From an uncultured Methylobacillus sp. (GTDB taxonomy: Bacteria; Pseudomonadota; Gammaproteobacteria; Burkholderiales; Methylophilaceae), in the NCBI GenBank assembly GCA_903824575.1, contig CAIJXJ010000041.1, forward strand, positions 1-64,000: a DNA stretch of 64,000 nt, read 5' to 3'. Each line of letters begins with the position of its first letter. Position 1 is the stretch's first letter. Shown here piece by piece: positions 28,397 to 37,246 of this stretch. The notes below the pieces were generated by a model that did no database searches, had not been told where the DNA came from, and saw only the letters and a program-made list of their open reading frames with translations. The position numbers and the translations under genes are program-made.

Positions 28397-28951
28397 TTAC
28401 TTCTGATCCCAGCTATCTTCCCACATGCAATGACGGACACTGTGGCGATTCTTGATCAATTCTTCGATCGAAGGTTCATCATTCAAGGCACGCTTGATCG
28501 CGAGCTTGGTGGCGTCGTAGTTGTTCTTGTACATGTCCGCCTTGTCCAGAGTTCCGGCCTTCGCCAGAGCGGCACAACCGGGGTCGATCCACACCAGGCT
28601 GATGATGCACAGATCGTTGGCCTGATCACGCGGGATGATGCCTTCGATCACGCAATCCAGGACCGCATCGGCCGTTGCCGCCTGCACCACGCCACCAAAC
28701 AGTTCAACATTGGTGGAATCCTTCAGCGTCACCTTTGGCACCGTCATGGTGACCGGGCGCACCATCTGGTTGATATCACGCACTGCAAACATGGCAGTAT
28801 GGCCCTTGCTCTGTGCCATCAGGTTGGCGAAAGCCTGGCCAACCGGGCCATCGACGGCGCCGATCAGGATTTCCGGCATGGCTGCTGTGACATCCTTGCC
28901 CTCAGTGTAGATGGTGGCTTCGCCAGCCTTGAAAATGATCTTGTTGGACAT
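28397..28951 (-). CDS. Formaldehyde-activating enzyme homologue (Fae family) with altered active site
   Basis: A 184-residue member of the Fae family, whose type enzyme condenses formaldehyde with tetrahydromethanopterin in methylotrophs. Family text includes GEATIYTEGKDV, KVTLKDS, AVLDCVIEGIIPRDQANDL and NYDATKLAIKRALNDEPS. In the well-studied Methylorubrum enzyme the catalytic His lies in VAHIDLIIG; the aligned stretch here reads AAMPEILIG, with Met25 where that His would be (comparison from memory). It therefore looks like one of the divergent fae paralogues, whose role is uncertain, rather than the main enzyme. It is transcribed alone. Confidence 0.88.
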   Translation of the reverse strand: MSNKIIFKAGEATIYTEGKDVTAAMPEILIGAVDGPVGQAFANLMAQSKGHTAMFAVRDINQMVRPVTMTVPKVTLKDSTNVELFGGVVQAATADAVLDCVIEGIIPRDQANDLCIISLVWIDPGCAALAKAGTLDKADMYKNNYDATKLAIKRALNDEPSIEELIKNRHSVRHCMWEDSWDQK

Positions 28952-29018
28952 GCTGTGCTCCTGGAAAGGGATTGCTTAAAAACTGCATATTCTATAGAAA
29001 CGGGTGTTGTGCGGCAAA

Positions 29019-29429
29019 TCAAGGGGCGAGTTCGAGCCGCATGTCATGATGAAGAATGCCGGCATCCCTATAGACATCACCATGCACGATAAAACCAGCC
29101 TGCCGATAAAATTCCGTCGCATGCACCTGTGCCGAGATTTTAAGCTGAGAAAAACCCTGTCGCCGGCACTCGTCGATGGCCGCCGCAAGCAGTGTGCGAC
29201 CGACTCCCTGCCGGCGCCATGCCGGCAATACCGCCATGCGGCCGAGGCTGCCATCCGACAGCAGGCGGGCACAGGCTATGGCGTGCTCCATGCCATCCAC
29301 GGCCAGAAAATGCGTGGCTACGGCATCCTGCCCGTCCCACTCCAAGGCATCCGGCACCATTTGCTCCTCGATGAAGACCTGGCGACGGATTGTAGTCAAC
29401 GCAAATTCGGCTTGTTGCCATGAAACCAT
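29019..29429 (-). CDS. GNAT-family N-acetyltransferase (ElaA-like)
   Basis: About 136 residues from the ATG at 29429; the longer frame runs back through the lipoprotein gene in a different phase and is unlikely. The core is RRQVFIEEQMVPDALEWDG (ElaA-like start), then LGRMAVLPAWRRQGVGRTLL with the acetyl-CoA pyrophosphate loop RRQGVG, and YRQAGFIVHGDVY at the C-terminus. The substrate is unknown. It starts 13 bases after a small lipoprotein gene on the same strand. Confidence 0.85.
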   Translation of the reverse strand: MVSWQQAEFALTTIRRQVFIEEQMVPDALEWDGQDAVATHFLAVDGMEHAIACARLLSDGSLGRMAVLPAWRRQGVGRTLLAAAIDECRRQGFSQLKISAQVHATEFYRQAGFIVHGDVYRDAGILHHDMRLELAP

Positions 29430-29442
29430 GGCAACCGAATAT

Positions 29443-29634
29443 TTACTGCGTCTGCCCATCGACATCCTGACGCTGCCGTTCTGCTTGCTGTTGCACCGTC
29501 TCATCCACCGCCCTGGCTTTTTCCAGCGCCTGGCGTTGAGGCTCAAACAATTTTGGCGGTTTTGGTGCCTGATTCGGGCCACAGGCAACCAGCAACAATG
29601 TGCAAACAGATGCCGGGATAAATAATGTTTTCAT
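29443..29634 (-). CDS. Small lipoprotein
   Basis: A 63-residue lipoprotein: signal peptide MKTLFIPASVCTLLLVAC with lipobox LVAC (Cys18), then a Pro-rich stretch and a Gln/Arg/Glu-rich helical tail. I recognise no family. It is upstream of the GNAT gene and likely cotranscribed with it. Confidence 0.75.
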   Translation of the reverse strand: MKTLFIPASVCTLLLVACGPNQAPKPPKLFEPQRQALEKARAVDETVQQQAERQRQDVDGQTQ

Positions 29635-29707
29635 TTAAACTCCCTCTTGCGGCACATTTCGGTTGCGTGCATGATGTGCCGCTTTGGTACCTAACTGGAA
29701 AACTCCC

Positions 29708-30091
29708 ATGCAAAAACTCATCCCGGTCATCGCTCGCCTGCTATTGGCACAAATTTTCCTGGTCGCTATCGTGATCCAACTTTCGATTTTCATGAATAAT
29801 CCGACCGGCTACGAAGATTTTCGTGCCTTTCTGGGCATGCACGGCTTGCCTGGCATCTTCGCCCCGCTAATGGTCGCGGTGCAACTGCTGGGCGGACTCG
29901 CCCTGGCTTTTGGCTTCAGGACGCGCCTCACCGCGTGGGTCATGGCTGGCTACGCGACTTTCATCGGTGTCGCACTGCACTTGAATGAACCCGTCATTTT
30001 CATGCAGTATGTAGCCATTGCGGGCGGCCTGCTGGCCCTGAGCGCGCTTGCCCCCATGGCGTACAGCCTGGACCAGCTACAGAAAAAGTAA
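29708..30091 (+). CDS. DoxX-family membrane protein
   Basis: About 127 residues from the ATG at 29708, a four-helix inner-membrane protein of the DoxX family: ARLLLAQIFLVAIVIQLS, the GLPGIFAPLMVAVQLLGGLAL helix pair, GFRTRLTAWVMAGYA and a last helix at MQYVAIAGGLLALSAL. DoxX proteins are linked to respiratory or oxidative-stress functions, but this branch has no assigned role. It is convergent with ubiX, whose stop abuts its own. Confidence 0.82.
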   Translation: MQKLIPVIARLLLAQIFLVAIVIQLSIFMNNPTGYEDFRAFLGMHGLPGIFAPLMVAVQLLGGLALAFGFRTRLTAWVMAGYATFIGVALHLNEPVIFMQYVAIAGGLLALSALAPMAYSLDQLQKK

Positions 30092-30700
30092 TCAGGCGGT
30101 GGAACTGCCCCACTTCTCGACCAGCTTGTGCTCCAAGCCCAACTGATCGAGGATCTTGGCGACAACGAAGTCAACCAGATCGTTCACACTGTGGGGCTGG
30201 TGATAGAAACCAGGGTTGGGCGGCAAGATCACCACGCCCAATCGTGCCAGTTTCAGCATGTTCTCCAGATGAATAGCCGAGAATGGCGTCTCGCGTGGCA
30301 CTAGAATCAGCTTGCGGCCCTCCTTGATCATCACGTCGGCTGCCCGCTCGATCAGGTTATCGCTCATACCGTGCGCTATTGCTGCCAGCGCCCCCATGGT
30401 ACAAGGACACACAACCATCGCGTCCACCGCGCCGCTACCGGATGCGATCGGCGCCATCCAGTCTTCGCGCGCATAAACCTGTAACTGCTGCGGCAAGCAT
30501 CCATATTGCTCGACCAGGGCACGCTTTGCTTCCGCCGGTTTGGCTGGCAGGGCCGCCGACATTTCCTGCACCGCGACAAACTGCGCCGCCTGAGAGTAAA
30601 CCAGATATACCGTATGGCCGGCGGCCAGCAACAGTTCCAGCAAGCGCATGGTATAAGGCATGCCTGAGGCACCTGTCAGCGCCAGCGTGATGGTTTTCAT
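30092..30700 (-). CDS. ubiX: Flavin prenyltransferase UbiX
   Basis: A 202-residue enzyme that prenylates FMN to make the cofactor of the decarboxylase UbiD in ubiquinone biosynthesis. The family's opening [19 protein letters not shown] and later [14 protein letters not shown] and [19 protein letters not shown] are present. Its start overlaps the end of ispH by four bases, giving a coupled isoprenoid/quinone pair. Confidence 0.95.
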   Translation of the reverse strand: MKTITLALTGASGMPYTMRLLELLLAAGHTVYLVYSQAAQFVAVQEMSAALPAKPAEAKRALVEQYGCLPQQLQVYAREDWMAPIASGSGAVDAMVVCPCTMGALAAIAHGMSDNLIERAADVMIKEGRKLILVPRETPFSAIHLENMLKLARLGVVILPPNPGFYHQPHSVNDLVDFVVAKILDQLGLEHKLVEKWGSSTA

Positions 30701-31623
30701 GCCGTGGCAAGGTTCCGTGGCAACTGAAATACCACACTCTCAACCACGCCATCGAGTTCCCGCACATCATTGGCTCCCAGCGCGATGAGCCTTGCCACCA
30801 CGGCCTTCACCAGCACATCAGGAGCCGACGCGCCGGCGGTCACGCCGACGCGTAGCCGCCCCTCCAACCACTCCGGCTGCAACTCGCCAGCGTTATCTAC
30901 CATGAAAGCAATAACGCCCTGATTCTCGGCAACTTCACGCAGGCGATTGGAGTTTGAACTGTTGGGAGAGCCGACCACGATCACCAGGTCGCACTGGCCA
31001 GACAGCACCTTGACGGCATCCTGCCGGTTCTGCGTGGCATAGCAGATGTCGTCGCTCTTGGGCGCGTCAATTTTGGGAAAACGCTGACGCAAGGCCGCGA
31101 TGACGCGCGCTGCATCATCCAGCGACAAGGTAGTCTGCGTGACAAACGCCAGATTATGCGGGTCCTTCACCTGAAGCCGCTCGACATCTTCCGGCGTCTC
31201 GACCAGATACATGCCGGTATCCGCCTGCCCCATGGTACCTTCCACCTCAGGATGCCCACGGTGACCGATCATGATGATTTCGCAACCACGTGCACGCAAC
31301 TTGGATACCTCGACGTGCACCTTGGTCACCAACGGGCAAGTGGCATCAAAAACACGCAAACCACGTGCTTCGGCCTCGCTGCGTACCTGTTTCGAAACGC
31401 CATGCGCACTGAAAATCAAGGTACTGCCGGCAGGAACTTCGTCCAGACTTTCGACAAATATCGCGCCCTTGCACTTCAATTCATCCACCACTAACTTGTT
31501 ATGTACTACCTCATGCCGGACATAAATAGGGGCACCAAAACGCGTCAACGCCTGTTCCACGATGATGATGGCGCGATCGACCCCGGCGCAGAAACCGCGA
31601 GGATTTGCCAGCAGGACATCCAT
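30697..31623 (-). CDS. ispH: 4-hydroxy-3-methylbut-2-enyl diphosphate reductase
   Basis: A 308-residue iron-sulfur enzyme, the last step of the MEP isoprenoid pathway. The start at 31623 gives the standard [19 protein letters not shown]. The three cluster cysteines are Cys12, Cys96 ([12 protein letters not shown]) and Cys194 ([11 protein letters not shown]), and the catalytic TQTTLS motif is present. Its ATG shares a base with the stop of the CobD-like gene (TAATG), and its end overlaps ubiX. Confidence 0.96.
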   Translation of the reverse strand: MDVLLANPRGFCAGVDRAIIIVEQALTRFGAPIYVRHEVVHNKLVVDELKCKGAIFVESLDEVPAGSTLIFSAHGVSKQVRSEAEARGLRVFDATCPLVTKVHVEVSKLRARGCEIIMIGHRGHPEVEGTMGQADTGMYLVETPEDVERLQVKDPHNLAFVTQTTLSLDDAARVIAALRQRFPKIDAPKSDDICYATQNRQDAVKVLSGQCDLVIVVGSPNSSNSNRLREVAENQGVIAFMVDNAGELQPEWLEGRLRVGVTAGASAPDVLVKAVVARLIALGANDVRELDGVVESVVFQLPRNLATA

Positions 31624-32534
31624 TAATTGCCTAACCAATGCGAAAACGTCAACAGCAACAGCAAGCCACCCATCAGTACCAGTACACGCCAGATCAATCC
31701 CACCGCGCTGGAAAGAAAATCTGCATCGGCTTCATCACCCAGTCCCAGTTCGGGTCGATATTGCAACGCGCCATTCTGCGTCAATGCCTCGCCCAGACGC
31801 ACGCCCAGCGCACCCGCTCCGCTGGCGAGGATGATGCCAAGCGCTTCATCAGGCCATGATGCCGCCTGTGTCCGCCAGCAGTAAACGGCATCCTCGAAGT
31901 CGCCCACCACAGCAAAACTGCCTGCGGTAAATCGAGCCGGCAACCAGTCCAACCAGTCAAACAATTTCAAAGAAAAATGACGAAACTCACCGTTGCGGTC
32001 GCCCCAGGCATTTTTAAGCAAGTAGGCCAGACGATAGAGCAAGGCGCCACCGGGGCCCAGCAACAAGAACCAGAACAGCGGCGCAAACAGGTCGTGATGC
32101 GCGTGGCGCAGGGTCGCTTCGATGCCAACGCGTGCAACCTCTCTTTCCGAATAGGTTCCGGTCTCGCAAGCCTGCCAGGTCGCCAGTTCGGCGCGCGCCC
32201 CTTCCAGATTGTTGGCACGCAAAGATTGCGCAATGCTCTCAGCGACACTGCCGAAGCGAGCAAAACGTAAGGTGACATACAACACGCCGATGCCACACAA
32301 CAAACCGAACAGAGAATTAATCCGGGTCAGCGCAGTGTAGCCGCCCGCCACCAGTATCACCGGCAGAACAACGGCCAAAAGACTGGCAATGACGCCATGC
32401 TGTGCCTGCCCATCATTGAAATTACGCTCCAAAGCGGCGGCATAAGGCAGGAATAGCCGCCGTAACCAGTCTTCCCGTGGAAGTGGCCGATAATAGGCCA
32501 GGGTCAACGCTACCAAAAGAGAAAACAGGCTCAA
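31623..32534 (-). CDS. CobD/CbiB-family membrane protein
   Basis: A 303-residue polytopic membrane protein resembling the CobD/CbiB group (adenosylcobinamide-phosphate synthase) often found in betaproteobacteria outside cobalamin clusters. Visible cues are an N-terminal helix with [32 protein letters not shown], and [20 protein letters not shown]. No cobalamin genes are nearby, so an actual cobalamin role is not supported by context. It overlaps the GyrI-like gene before it and ispH after it. Confidence 0.75.
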   Translation of the reverse strand: MSLFSLLVALTLAYYRPLPREDWLRRLFLPYAAALERNFNDGQAQHGVIASLLAVVLPVILVAGGYTALTRINSLFGLLCGIGVLYVTLRFARFGSVAESIAQSLRANNLEGARAELATWQACETGTYSEREVARVGIEATLRHAHHDLFAPLFWFLLLGPGGALLYRLAYLLKNAWGDRNGEFRHFSLKLFDWLDWLPARFTAGSFAVVGDFEDAVYCWRTQAASWPDEALGIILASGAGALGVRLGEALTQNGALQYRPELGLGDEADADFLSSAVGLIWRVLVLMGGLLLLLTFSHWLGN

Positions 32535-33049
32535 GGTCGTCCTCCCAGTGGCATTTCAACCGACAGCACGCTGGCCTGGTAAATTTCGACCGTTGGCATA
32601 TGCAATGTTTCACCCTGCCGTTTGACGTAATCGAGTAAGGTGCCGTAGACCTTGCCATAGGCCAGCAGTGGGTGCGCCTTGATGCTTGCAACCACCACAC
32701 GCCGGGCCGGAATGGTTTCCATCGAAAGTGGCGGCTTTGGGTTTACGGTCATGTCGATCAAATATCCGGTGCGCGCACGCCGCTGGTCTGCTTTGGTGGT
32801 ACGCGGGTCATCAAAAATGAGTGCGACTGGACTGCCGGCGACAATGCCTTGCCGGCGCAGCTCGGAAGCCACCTCCTGTTGTTTGGATGCAAGCTTGGAA
32901 TAAGGGCCTTGCACCTCCAGATAAACGTAGCGGGTTGGACCGCGATCCTCAGTGGCAAGGGTTGCCACCCGGAATAGCCCCCACCACCACAGCACGATGA
33001 GGGTAGGCAGGAGAAAAGCCAACAGAAAAAAAAGGGTTTGTTTCTTCAC
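32531..33049 (-). CDS. Membrane-anchored GyrI-like domain protein
   Basis: A 172-residue protein with one N-terminal membrane segment (about 5-27, including LIVLWWWGLF) and a GyrI-like small-molecule-binding domain after it: YLEVQGPYSKLASKQQEV, PVALIFDDP, and the typical ending MPTVEIYQASVLSVEMPLGG. Such domains bind small ligands in AraC-family regulators, but this one has no DNA-binding part. It starts the minus-strand run GyrI-like, CobD-like, ispH, ubiX with four-base overlaps. Confidence 0.75.
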   Translation of the reverse strand: MKKQTLFFLLAFLLPTLIVLWWWGLFRVATLATEDRGPTRYVYLEVQGPYSKLASKQQEVASELRRQGIVAGSPVALIFDDPRTTKADQRRARTGYLIDMTVNPKPPLSMETIPARRVVVASIKAHPLLAYGKVYGTLLDYVKRQGETLHMPTVEIYQASVLSVEMPLGGRP

Positions 33050-33129
33050 GCAAGGCAGACTTTAAAGAGGATTAGGGGAAAAGATACCACAATCGAGTGA
33101 CCACGGAAAACCGGTATAATTCATGCACC

Positions 33130-33984
33130 ATGAAAAATACCGCTACATTGCTCATCAACTGCCCGGATCGCAAGGGTCTGGTGGCTGCTATCGCCGAGTT
33201 TCTATATCGCTTCGATGCTAACATTCTGCACGCCGATCAGCATCAGGATGCCGAAAACAATCTGTTCCTGATGCGCGTGGAATGGGACCTGAATGGCTTC
33301 GGCATCGCCACGGAAGACTTCGCCCAACATTTCGCACCAGTGGCGACACGCTTCTCGATGGATTGGCAACTCAAGCTGTCACGGCAGCGCCCGCGCATGG
33401 CGATCATGGTATCGCACTACGATCACTGTCTGGTCGATTTACTGTATCGCCACCAGAGCGGTGAACTCGCCTGCGACATCTCGCTCATCATCAGCAACCA
33501 TCAGGACACCCGGCGCGTGGCCGAATTTTACGGCATCCCGTTCCACTACGTCGAAGTACGTAAGGACAACAAGACGGACGCCGAGGCGCAGCAATTTGCG
33601 CTGTTCGACCAGCATCAAATCGACCTTATCGTGCTGGCGCGCTACATGCAAATCCTGTCGCCGGAATTCGTGCGGCGCTATCCACAGCGCATCATTAACA
33701 TTCACCACTCGTTCCTGCCTGCTTTTATTGGCGCACGGCCCTATCACCGCGCTTTCGAGCGCGGCGTCAAATTGATCGGAGCAACCAGTCACTACGTTAC
33801 CGAGGTTCTGGACGAAGGCCCTATCATCGAACAGGACCTGATGCGCGTCTCGCACCGCGACCAGATCGAGGACCTGATCCAGAAAGGACGCGACTTGGAG
33901 AAGGTGGTGCTATCACGCGCCGTGCGCTGGCACGTTGAAAGCCGCATCCTGGTGTATGCCAACAAGACCGTTATTTTTGATTGA
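33130..33984 (+). CDS. purU: Formyltetrahydrofolate deformylase PurU
   Basis: A 284-residue enzyme releasing formate from 10-formyltetrahydrofolate. It has an N-terminal ACT domain (LLINCPDRKGLVAAIAEFLY) and the formyltransferase-like catalytic part with NIHHSFLPAFIGARPYHRAF, GATSHYVTEVLDEGPIIEQD. The catalytic Asn-His-Asp set (NIHHSFLP and LDEGPII) is intact. I start at the ATG at 33130; a GTG at 33097 is possible. In methylotrophs the enzyme can feed C1 units into formate. A strong terminator follows. Confidence 0.95.
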   Translation: MKNTATLLINCPDRKGLVAAIAEFLYRFDANILHADQHQDAENNLFLMRVEWDLNGFGIATEDFAQHFAPVATRFSMDWQLKLSRQRPRMAIMVSHYDHCLVDLLYRHQSGELACDISLIISNHQDTRRVAEFYGIPFHYVEVRKDNKTDAEAQQFALFDQHQIDLIVLARYMQILSPEFVRRYPQRIINIHHSFLPAFIGARPYHRAFERGVKLIGATSHYVTEVLDEGPIIEQDLMRVSHRDQIEDLIQKGRDLEKVVLSRAVRWHVESRILVYANKTVIFD

Positions 33985-33995
33985 TTGCGGGTGAT

Positions 33996-34030
33996 AAAAA
34001 AGGCGGAAGCATCAGCTTTCCGCCTTTTTT
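33996..34030. terminator. Rho-independent terminator after purU
   Basis: GGCGGAAGC-ATCA-GCTTTCCGCC flanked by A6 and T6, so it can act on both strands: for purU and for the small exported-peptide gene that converges on it. Confidence 0.9.
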
Positions 34031-34045
34031 GATGCTACAACAACA

Positions 34046-34189
34046 TCAGTTCACGTCACCCGATTCGGTCAGTGGCGGGAGAGAAACAGTAGTATCGTCC
34101 GCCTGAATTTCCGGCAGATCCTCAGCATAAACAACGGGTACTGCGGTCAGTGCAAACAGCGCAACCATGGCAAGCAAAAATTTCCTCAT
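34046..34189 (-). CDS. 47-residue exported peptide of unknown function
   Basis: Starts MRKFLLAMVALFALTAVPVV with cleavage likely after VYA, preceded by AGAAGGATA as ribosome-binding site. The mature part is only about 25 residues, acidic (EDLPEIQADD). The gene ends 16 bases before the bidirectional terminator. I recognise no family. It lies downstream of lysA on the same strand with about 128 bases between. Confidence 0.65.
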   Translation of the reverse strand: MRKFLLAMVALFALTAVPVVYAEDLPEIQADDTTVSLPPLTESGDVN

Positions 34190-34317
34190 TATCCTTCTCC
34201 CGAGTCTGAATTATAGGTTAATTGCATCGCGGGTATGTTTCCGCGAACCGCTAATTTACGCCAAACGGCAACATTCCGCAACACCGTGATAAATATTTAA
34301 ATTAACTTATAAAACAA

Positions 34318-35565
34318 TCAGTTATCAACAATATGTTCCAGCGAAAAAAGCTGACTCAGTGATTCCCGCTCACGCACCAGATGCATCTGGCACCCGTCCA
34401 CCATGACCTCGGCGGCGCGTGGGCGCGTATTGTAATTGGAACTCATGCTCATGCCATAGGCACCAGCAGAGAGGACAGCAAGCGTGTCGCCCGGTTGCAG
34501 CGCAAGATTCCGATCGTGGCCGAGAAAGTCTCCACTTTCGCATACCGGACCGACAATTTCATAACATGTCTGCGCACCAGCACGCGGTCGCACCGCCCGG
34601 ATCTCATGATGGGCATCGTAGAGCGCCGGACGCATCAGGTCATTCATGGCGGCATCAACGATGGCGAAATTCTTGGCCTCACCCGGCTTGAGATATTCTA
34701 CCGTGGTCAGCAGCACGCCGGCATTTCCCACCAGTGCACGTCCAGGCTCCATGACCAGCTTAAAAGTGCGCCCTGCCAATTTTTGCAGCATGGCTTCGGC
34801 ATAATCGGCAAAATCAGGCGGCGTTTCGTCGGTATAGCGGATGCCGATGCCGCCGCCAATATCCAGGTGGCGTAACTTGATGCCATCCGCCTCCAACTGA
34901 TCGACCAGCGCCAGCACACGATCCAGCGCGTCCAGGAACGGCGACAGCTCGGTCAATTGCGAACCGATGTGACAGTCGATGCCATGCACGTCCAGACCGG
35001 GTAAGGACGTGGCGCGTCGATACAGCGCAAGCGCTTGCTCATAGGCCACGCCGAATTTATTATTTTTTAGACCAGTAGAAATGTAAGGATGGGTCTTGGC
35101 ATCCACATTGGGGTTCACCCGCAGCGAAACCGGTGCACGCCGGCCCATGTCAGTCGCCACCCGGCTCAATCGTTCCAGTTCGGCCTCGGACTCGACGTTG
35201 AAGCAGAAAATGCCGGCTTCCAGTGCTGCCTGCATTTCCGCAGCAGTCTTGCCGACGCCGGAAAAAACCACCTTGGCGGGATCACCGCCGGCCGCCAGCA
35301 CGCGTGCCAGTTCACCGCCAGACACGATATCGAAGCCTGCTCCCAGCCGGGCAAACAGATTGAGAATAGCGAGGTTCGGGTTGGCCTTGACCGCGTAACA
35401 CACCAGATGATCATGGCCGGCAAAGCCGGCATCGAAACGCTGGAAGGCCTGGGTCAGTGCAGCGTGCGAATAGACATAGCAGGGCGTGCCGTAGTCGGCA
35501 GCAATTTTGGACAATGCCACATCTTCAGCGTGCAATTCGCCGTTTTTCATTTGAAACAGGGTCAT
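34318..35565 (-). CDS. lysA: Diaminopimelate decarboxylase
   Basis: A 415-residue PLP enzyme making lysine from meso-diaminopimelate. The PLP Lys is in CYAVKANPNLAIL, followed by GAGFDIVSGGEL, HIDIGGGIG-like HLDIGGGIGIRY, EPGRALVGNAG and the C-terminal CESGDFLGHDRNL. Its ATG overlaps the stop of the lptM gene (ATGA), the usual lptM-lysA pairing in proteobacteria. Confidence 0.96.
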   Translation of the reverse strand: MTLFQMKNGELHAEDVALSKIAADYGTPCYVYSHAALTQAFQRFDAGFAGHDHLVCYAVKANPNLAILNLFARLGAGFDIVSGGELARVLAAGGDPAKVVFSGVGKTAAEMQAALEAGIFCFNVESEAELERLSRVATDMGRRAPVSLRVNPNVDAKTHPYISTGLKNNKFGVAYEQALALYRRATSLPGLDVHGIDCHIGSQLTELSPFLDALDRVLALVDQLEADGIKLRHLDIGGGIGIRYTDETPPDFADYAEAMLQKLAGRTFKLVMEPGRALVGNAGVLLTTVEYLKPGEAKNFAIVDAAMNDLMRPALYDAHHEIRAVRPRAGAQTCYEIVGPVCESGDFLGHDRNLALQPGDTLAVLSAGAYGMSMSSNYNTRPRAAEVMVDGCQMHLVRERESLSQLFSLEHIVDN

Positions 35566-35669
35566 GGATTGCCTTGCGGGTATTGTTTTTCAGGCAGGTA
35601 TAACGGCCCCTTGGAGCCGCAAGCGGTCACCATGAGGCAGAGGACAAAACATATTAACAGCAGTCGCAT
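35562..35669 (-). CDS. lptM: LPS translocon maturation chaperone LptM (YifL-like lipoprotein)
   Basis: A 35-residue lipoprotein, MRLLLICFVLCLMVTACGSK and then GPLYLPEKQYPQGNP. The lipobox VTAC and the following CGxKGPLYxP match LptM, which helps oxidise LptD during LPS-export assembly. The start at 35669 is chosen over longer frames because it begins the signal peptide. It overlaps lysA by four bases. Confidence 0.88.
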   Translation of the reverse strand: MRLLLICFVLCLMVTACGSKGPLYLPEKQYPQGNP

Positions 35670-35715
35670 GGGAGTGATTCCAAAAAAAAGCATCTTATCA
35701 CAGGAGATTTTTGGT

Positions 35716-36357
35716 TTAATACAGCTGCTCGATAATCTGCGGCATCGGTATCGGCGCGCCCGGAACCGTGGCCTCGGATTTTTCATTATCTGTTTTAACT
35801 GACGGCAGTGTCGCAGCGGGAGCCGGTGTCAGCTTCACCTCTTTGGGTTCAGGTTTGGGCAAGACAACGGGGGTAGCATCCTTCTCGTCCCTGCGGCGAG
35901 CCTCAAGCTCGGCAGCGGCCGCTTTTTGCTCCGCCTTGATGCGCGCCTCTTCCTGCTTGTGCCAAACCAAAGGGCAAAGTGAGCGTTCGAAAGCGTCGCC
36001 CACGGTGTCAGGAACGATAGGTGCAGGCTCTCCGTCCTCCTGAACCACATACTCCAGGGTTTCTCCACTGGCCGAGTAATACAAATAACTCACCAACTTG
36101 GCCGTATGTTCGGTGCAGTTGATCCGCTCGCGCAGCAGTCCGGAGCTTGCAACCTTGCCGTGCAGATCTTGCGGCACCTTGAAAACGACTTTTTTCCAGA
36201 ATGTAATTTCATCGTCCCGAATCACGAGCTTGCTGCGATCATAGGAATATTGGTCGGCCGAACCGGCGCCGGGCAAAGCCACCCAGTCCGCAGCGAACAC
36301 CTTGTTGGTCAGCGACAGCGCCGACAGGACAGTCAGTAGTGCAACAATTAATTTCAT
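35716..36357 (-). CDS. Exported protein with surface-adhesin-E/CNP1-like domain
   Basis: A 213-residue secreted protein: signal peptide ending KVFAAD, then a domain of about 110 residues with YDRSKLVIRDDEITFWKKVV, NCTEHTAKLVSYLYYSASGE and VGDAFERSLCPLVW, resembling the surface-adhesin protein E/CNP1 group with its conserved Cys pair. A charged helical stretch rich in Glu/Ala/Arg and a Pro-rich tail follow. It begins directly after the Gx-transporter-like gene and probably ends that operon. Confidence 0.65.
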   Translation of the reverse strand: MKLIVALLTVLSALSLTNKVFAADWVALPGAGSADQYSYDRSKLVIRDDEITFWKKVVFKVPQDLHGKVASSGLLRERINCTEHTAKLVSYLYYSASGETLEYVVQEDGEPAPIVPDTVGDAFERSLCPLVWHKQEEARIKAEQKAAAAELEARRRDEKDATPVVLPKPEPKEVKLTPAPAATLPSVKTDNEKSEATVPGAPIPMPQIIEQLY

Positions 36358-36882
36358 TTAGGGCTGATTTCTCACAGGGGTTAGCAATCTCGCCGCAATC
36401 ATGCCATTAATCGCACCAAAAATCAGTGCGGCGGCGGCAAATATGGGAATCAGATAGGCCACACCCGCATGAGGAATGAGCCACAGGCGTACCACCAGAA
36501 GTTGCCCGGCAATATGGGCAAACGCCGCAAGAATGCTGAGGCTGACCGGCCCGAACCGGTTTCGTGGCAGATGCATGGAGATAAGCAGTGCAGTCAGACT
36601 GAGTAGCGTACCGCACAGGCTCAGCAGAAACGTCGGCGAAAGAAAATTACCCAGCAACAGGCTCCCCGCTACCACGCGTAACAGCGAAACCCACACCGCT
36701 GTGGCAAAATCGAAACGGTACAACACATACAAGGTAACGATATTGGCAATCCCCGGCTTGACTCCAGGCAAGGGCGAGGGGAATACCGCCTCGGCCAGGT
36801 GCAACCCAATGGCCAGCGCAGCCAAGCGCGCGACCCGGTGGTCATCCATCGTGGTGGTAATGCTAATAGTTGAGCGAGTCAT
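36358..36882 (-). CDS. Gx transporter family membrane protein (Hpre_diP_synt_I)
   Basis: About 174 residues, five to six membrane helices. The text AEAVFPSPLPGVKPGIANIV is the signature of the family named after heptaprenyl diphosphate synthase component I and now called Gx transporter; homologues with ApbE and NusG_II partners occur in flavin-linked extracellular electron transfer loci of Firmicutes (EetB-like, from memory). I start at 36882; an ATG at 36849 is also possible. It overlaps the NusG_II gene by 20 bases. Confidence 0.75.
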   Translation of the reverse strand: MTRSTISITTTMDDHRVARLAALAIGLHLAEAVFPSPLPGVKPGIANIVTLYVLYRFDFATAVWVSLLRVVAGSLLLGNFLSPTFLLSLCGTLLSLTALLISMHLPRNRFGPVSLSILAAFAHIAGQLLVVRLWLIPHAGVAYLIPIFAAAALIFGAINGMIAARLLTPVRNQP

Positions 36883-37246
36883 AAATCTTCTTATCCCCCA
36901 ACAATTCCAGGCTAATCCGGTTCGGCAAGCACACGGCCACCTCGCCACCGTGCGTCAACCAACCTTGGTGCACGCAATACTGGTTGCGGCAGGGCGACTG
37001 ACTGAAGCGCACCCGGCCCTGTTGAATGACTATGTGACTCACCCCCACGGGTCCCGGCACCAGGACGTCGCGGTCCTGCGCCAGACTGAACGTGGCATAG
37101 ATGCCATTCTGATCTCGAATTTGCAGTCTTGCCGCATGTTCCGGGTGCCACAGGGTCGCAAACAGCACGACCACAGCTGCCAAAGCCAGACCCGAGATCA
37201 GCCAGTCGCCTGGCAACAGCTTAGGGAAGGACTTCCAGCGTGACAT
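36863..37246 (-). CDS. NusG domain II-containing membrane-anchored protein
   Basis: A 127-residue protein with one N-terminal membrane helix (about 12-32, WLISGLALAAVVVLFATLW) and a NusG_II domain outside: SHIVIQQGRVRFSQSPCRNQ, YCVHQGWLTHGGEVAVCLPN. The Cys residues of SPCxxxxC and AVCLPN are the family's hallmark. It is not the transcription factor NusG. It overlaps apbE upstream and the Gx transporter gene downstream. Confidence 0.82.
   Translation of the reverse strand: MSRWKSFPKLLPGDWLISGLALAAVVVLFATLWHPEHAARLQIRDQNGIYATFSLAQDRDVLVPGPVGVSHIVIQQGRVRFSQSPCRNQYCVHQGWLTHGGEVAVCLPNRISLELLGDKKIYDSLNY

Noticed and set aside
31623-32534. Cobalamin biosynthesis role for the CobD-like gene
   Set aside because: No cobalamin genes in the window and the gene is embedded with ispH and ubiX; family name alone is not enough.
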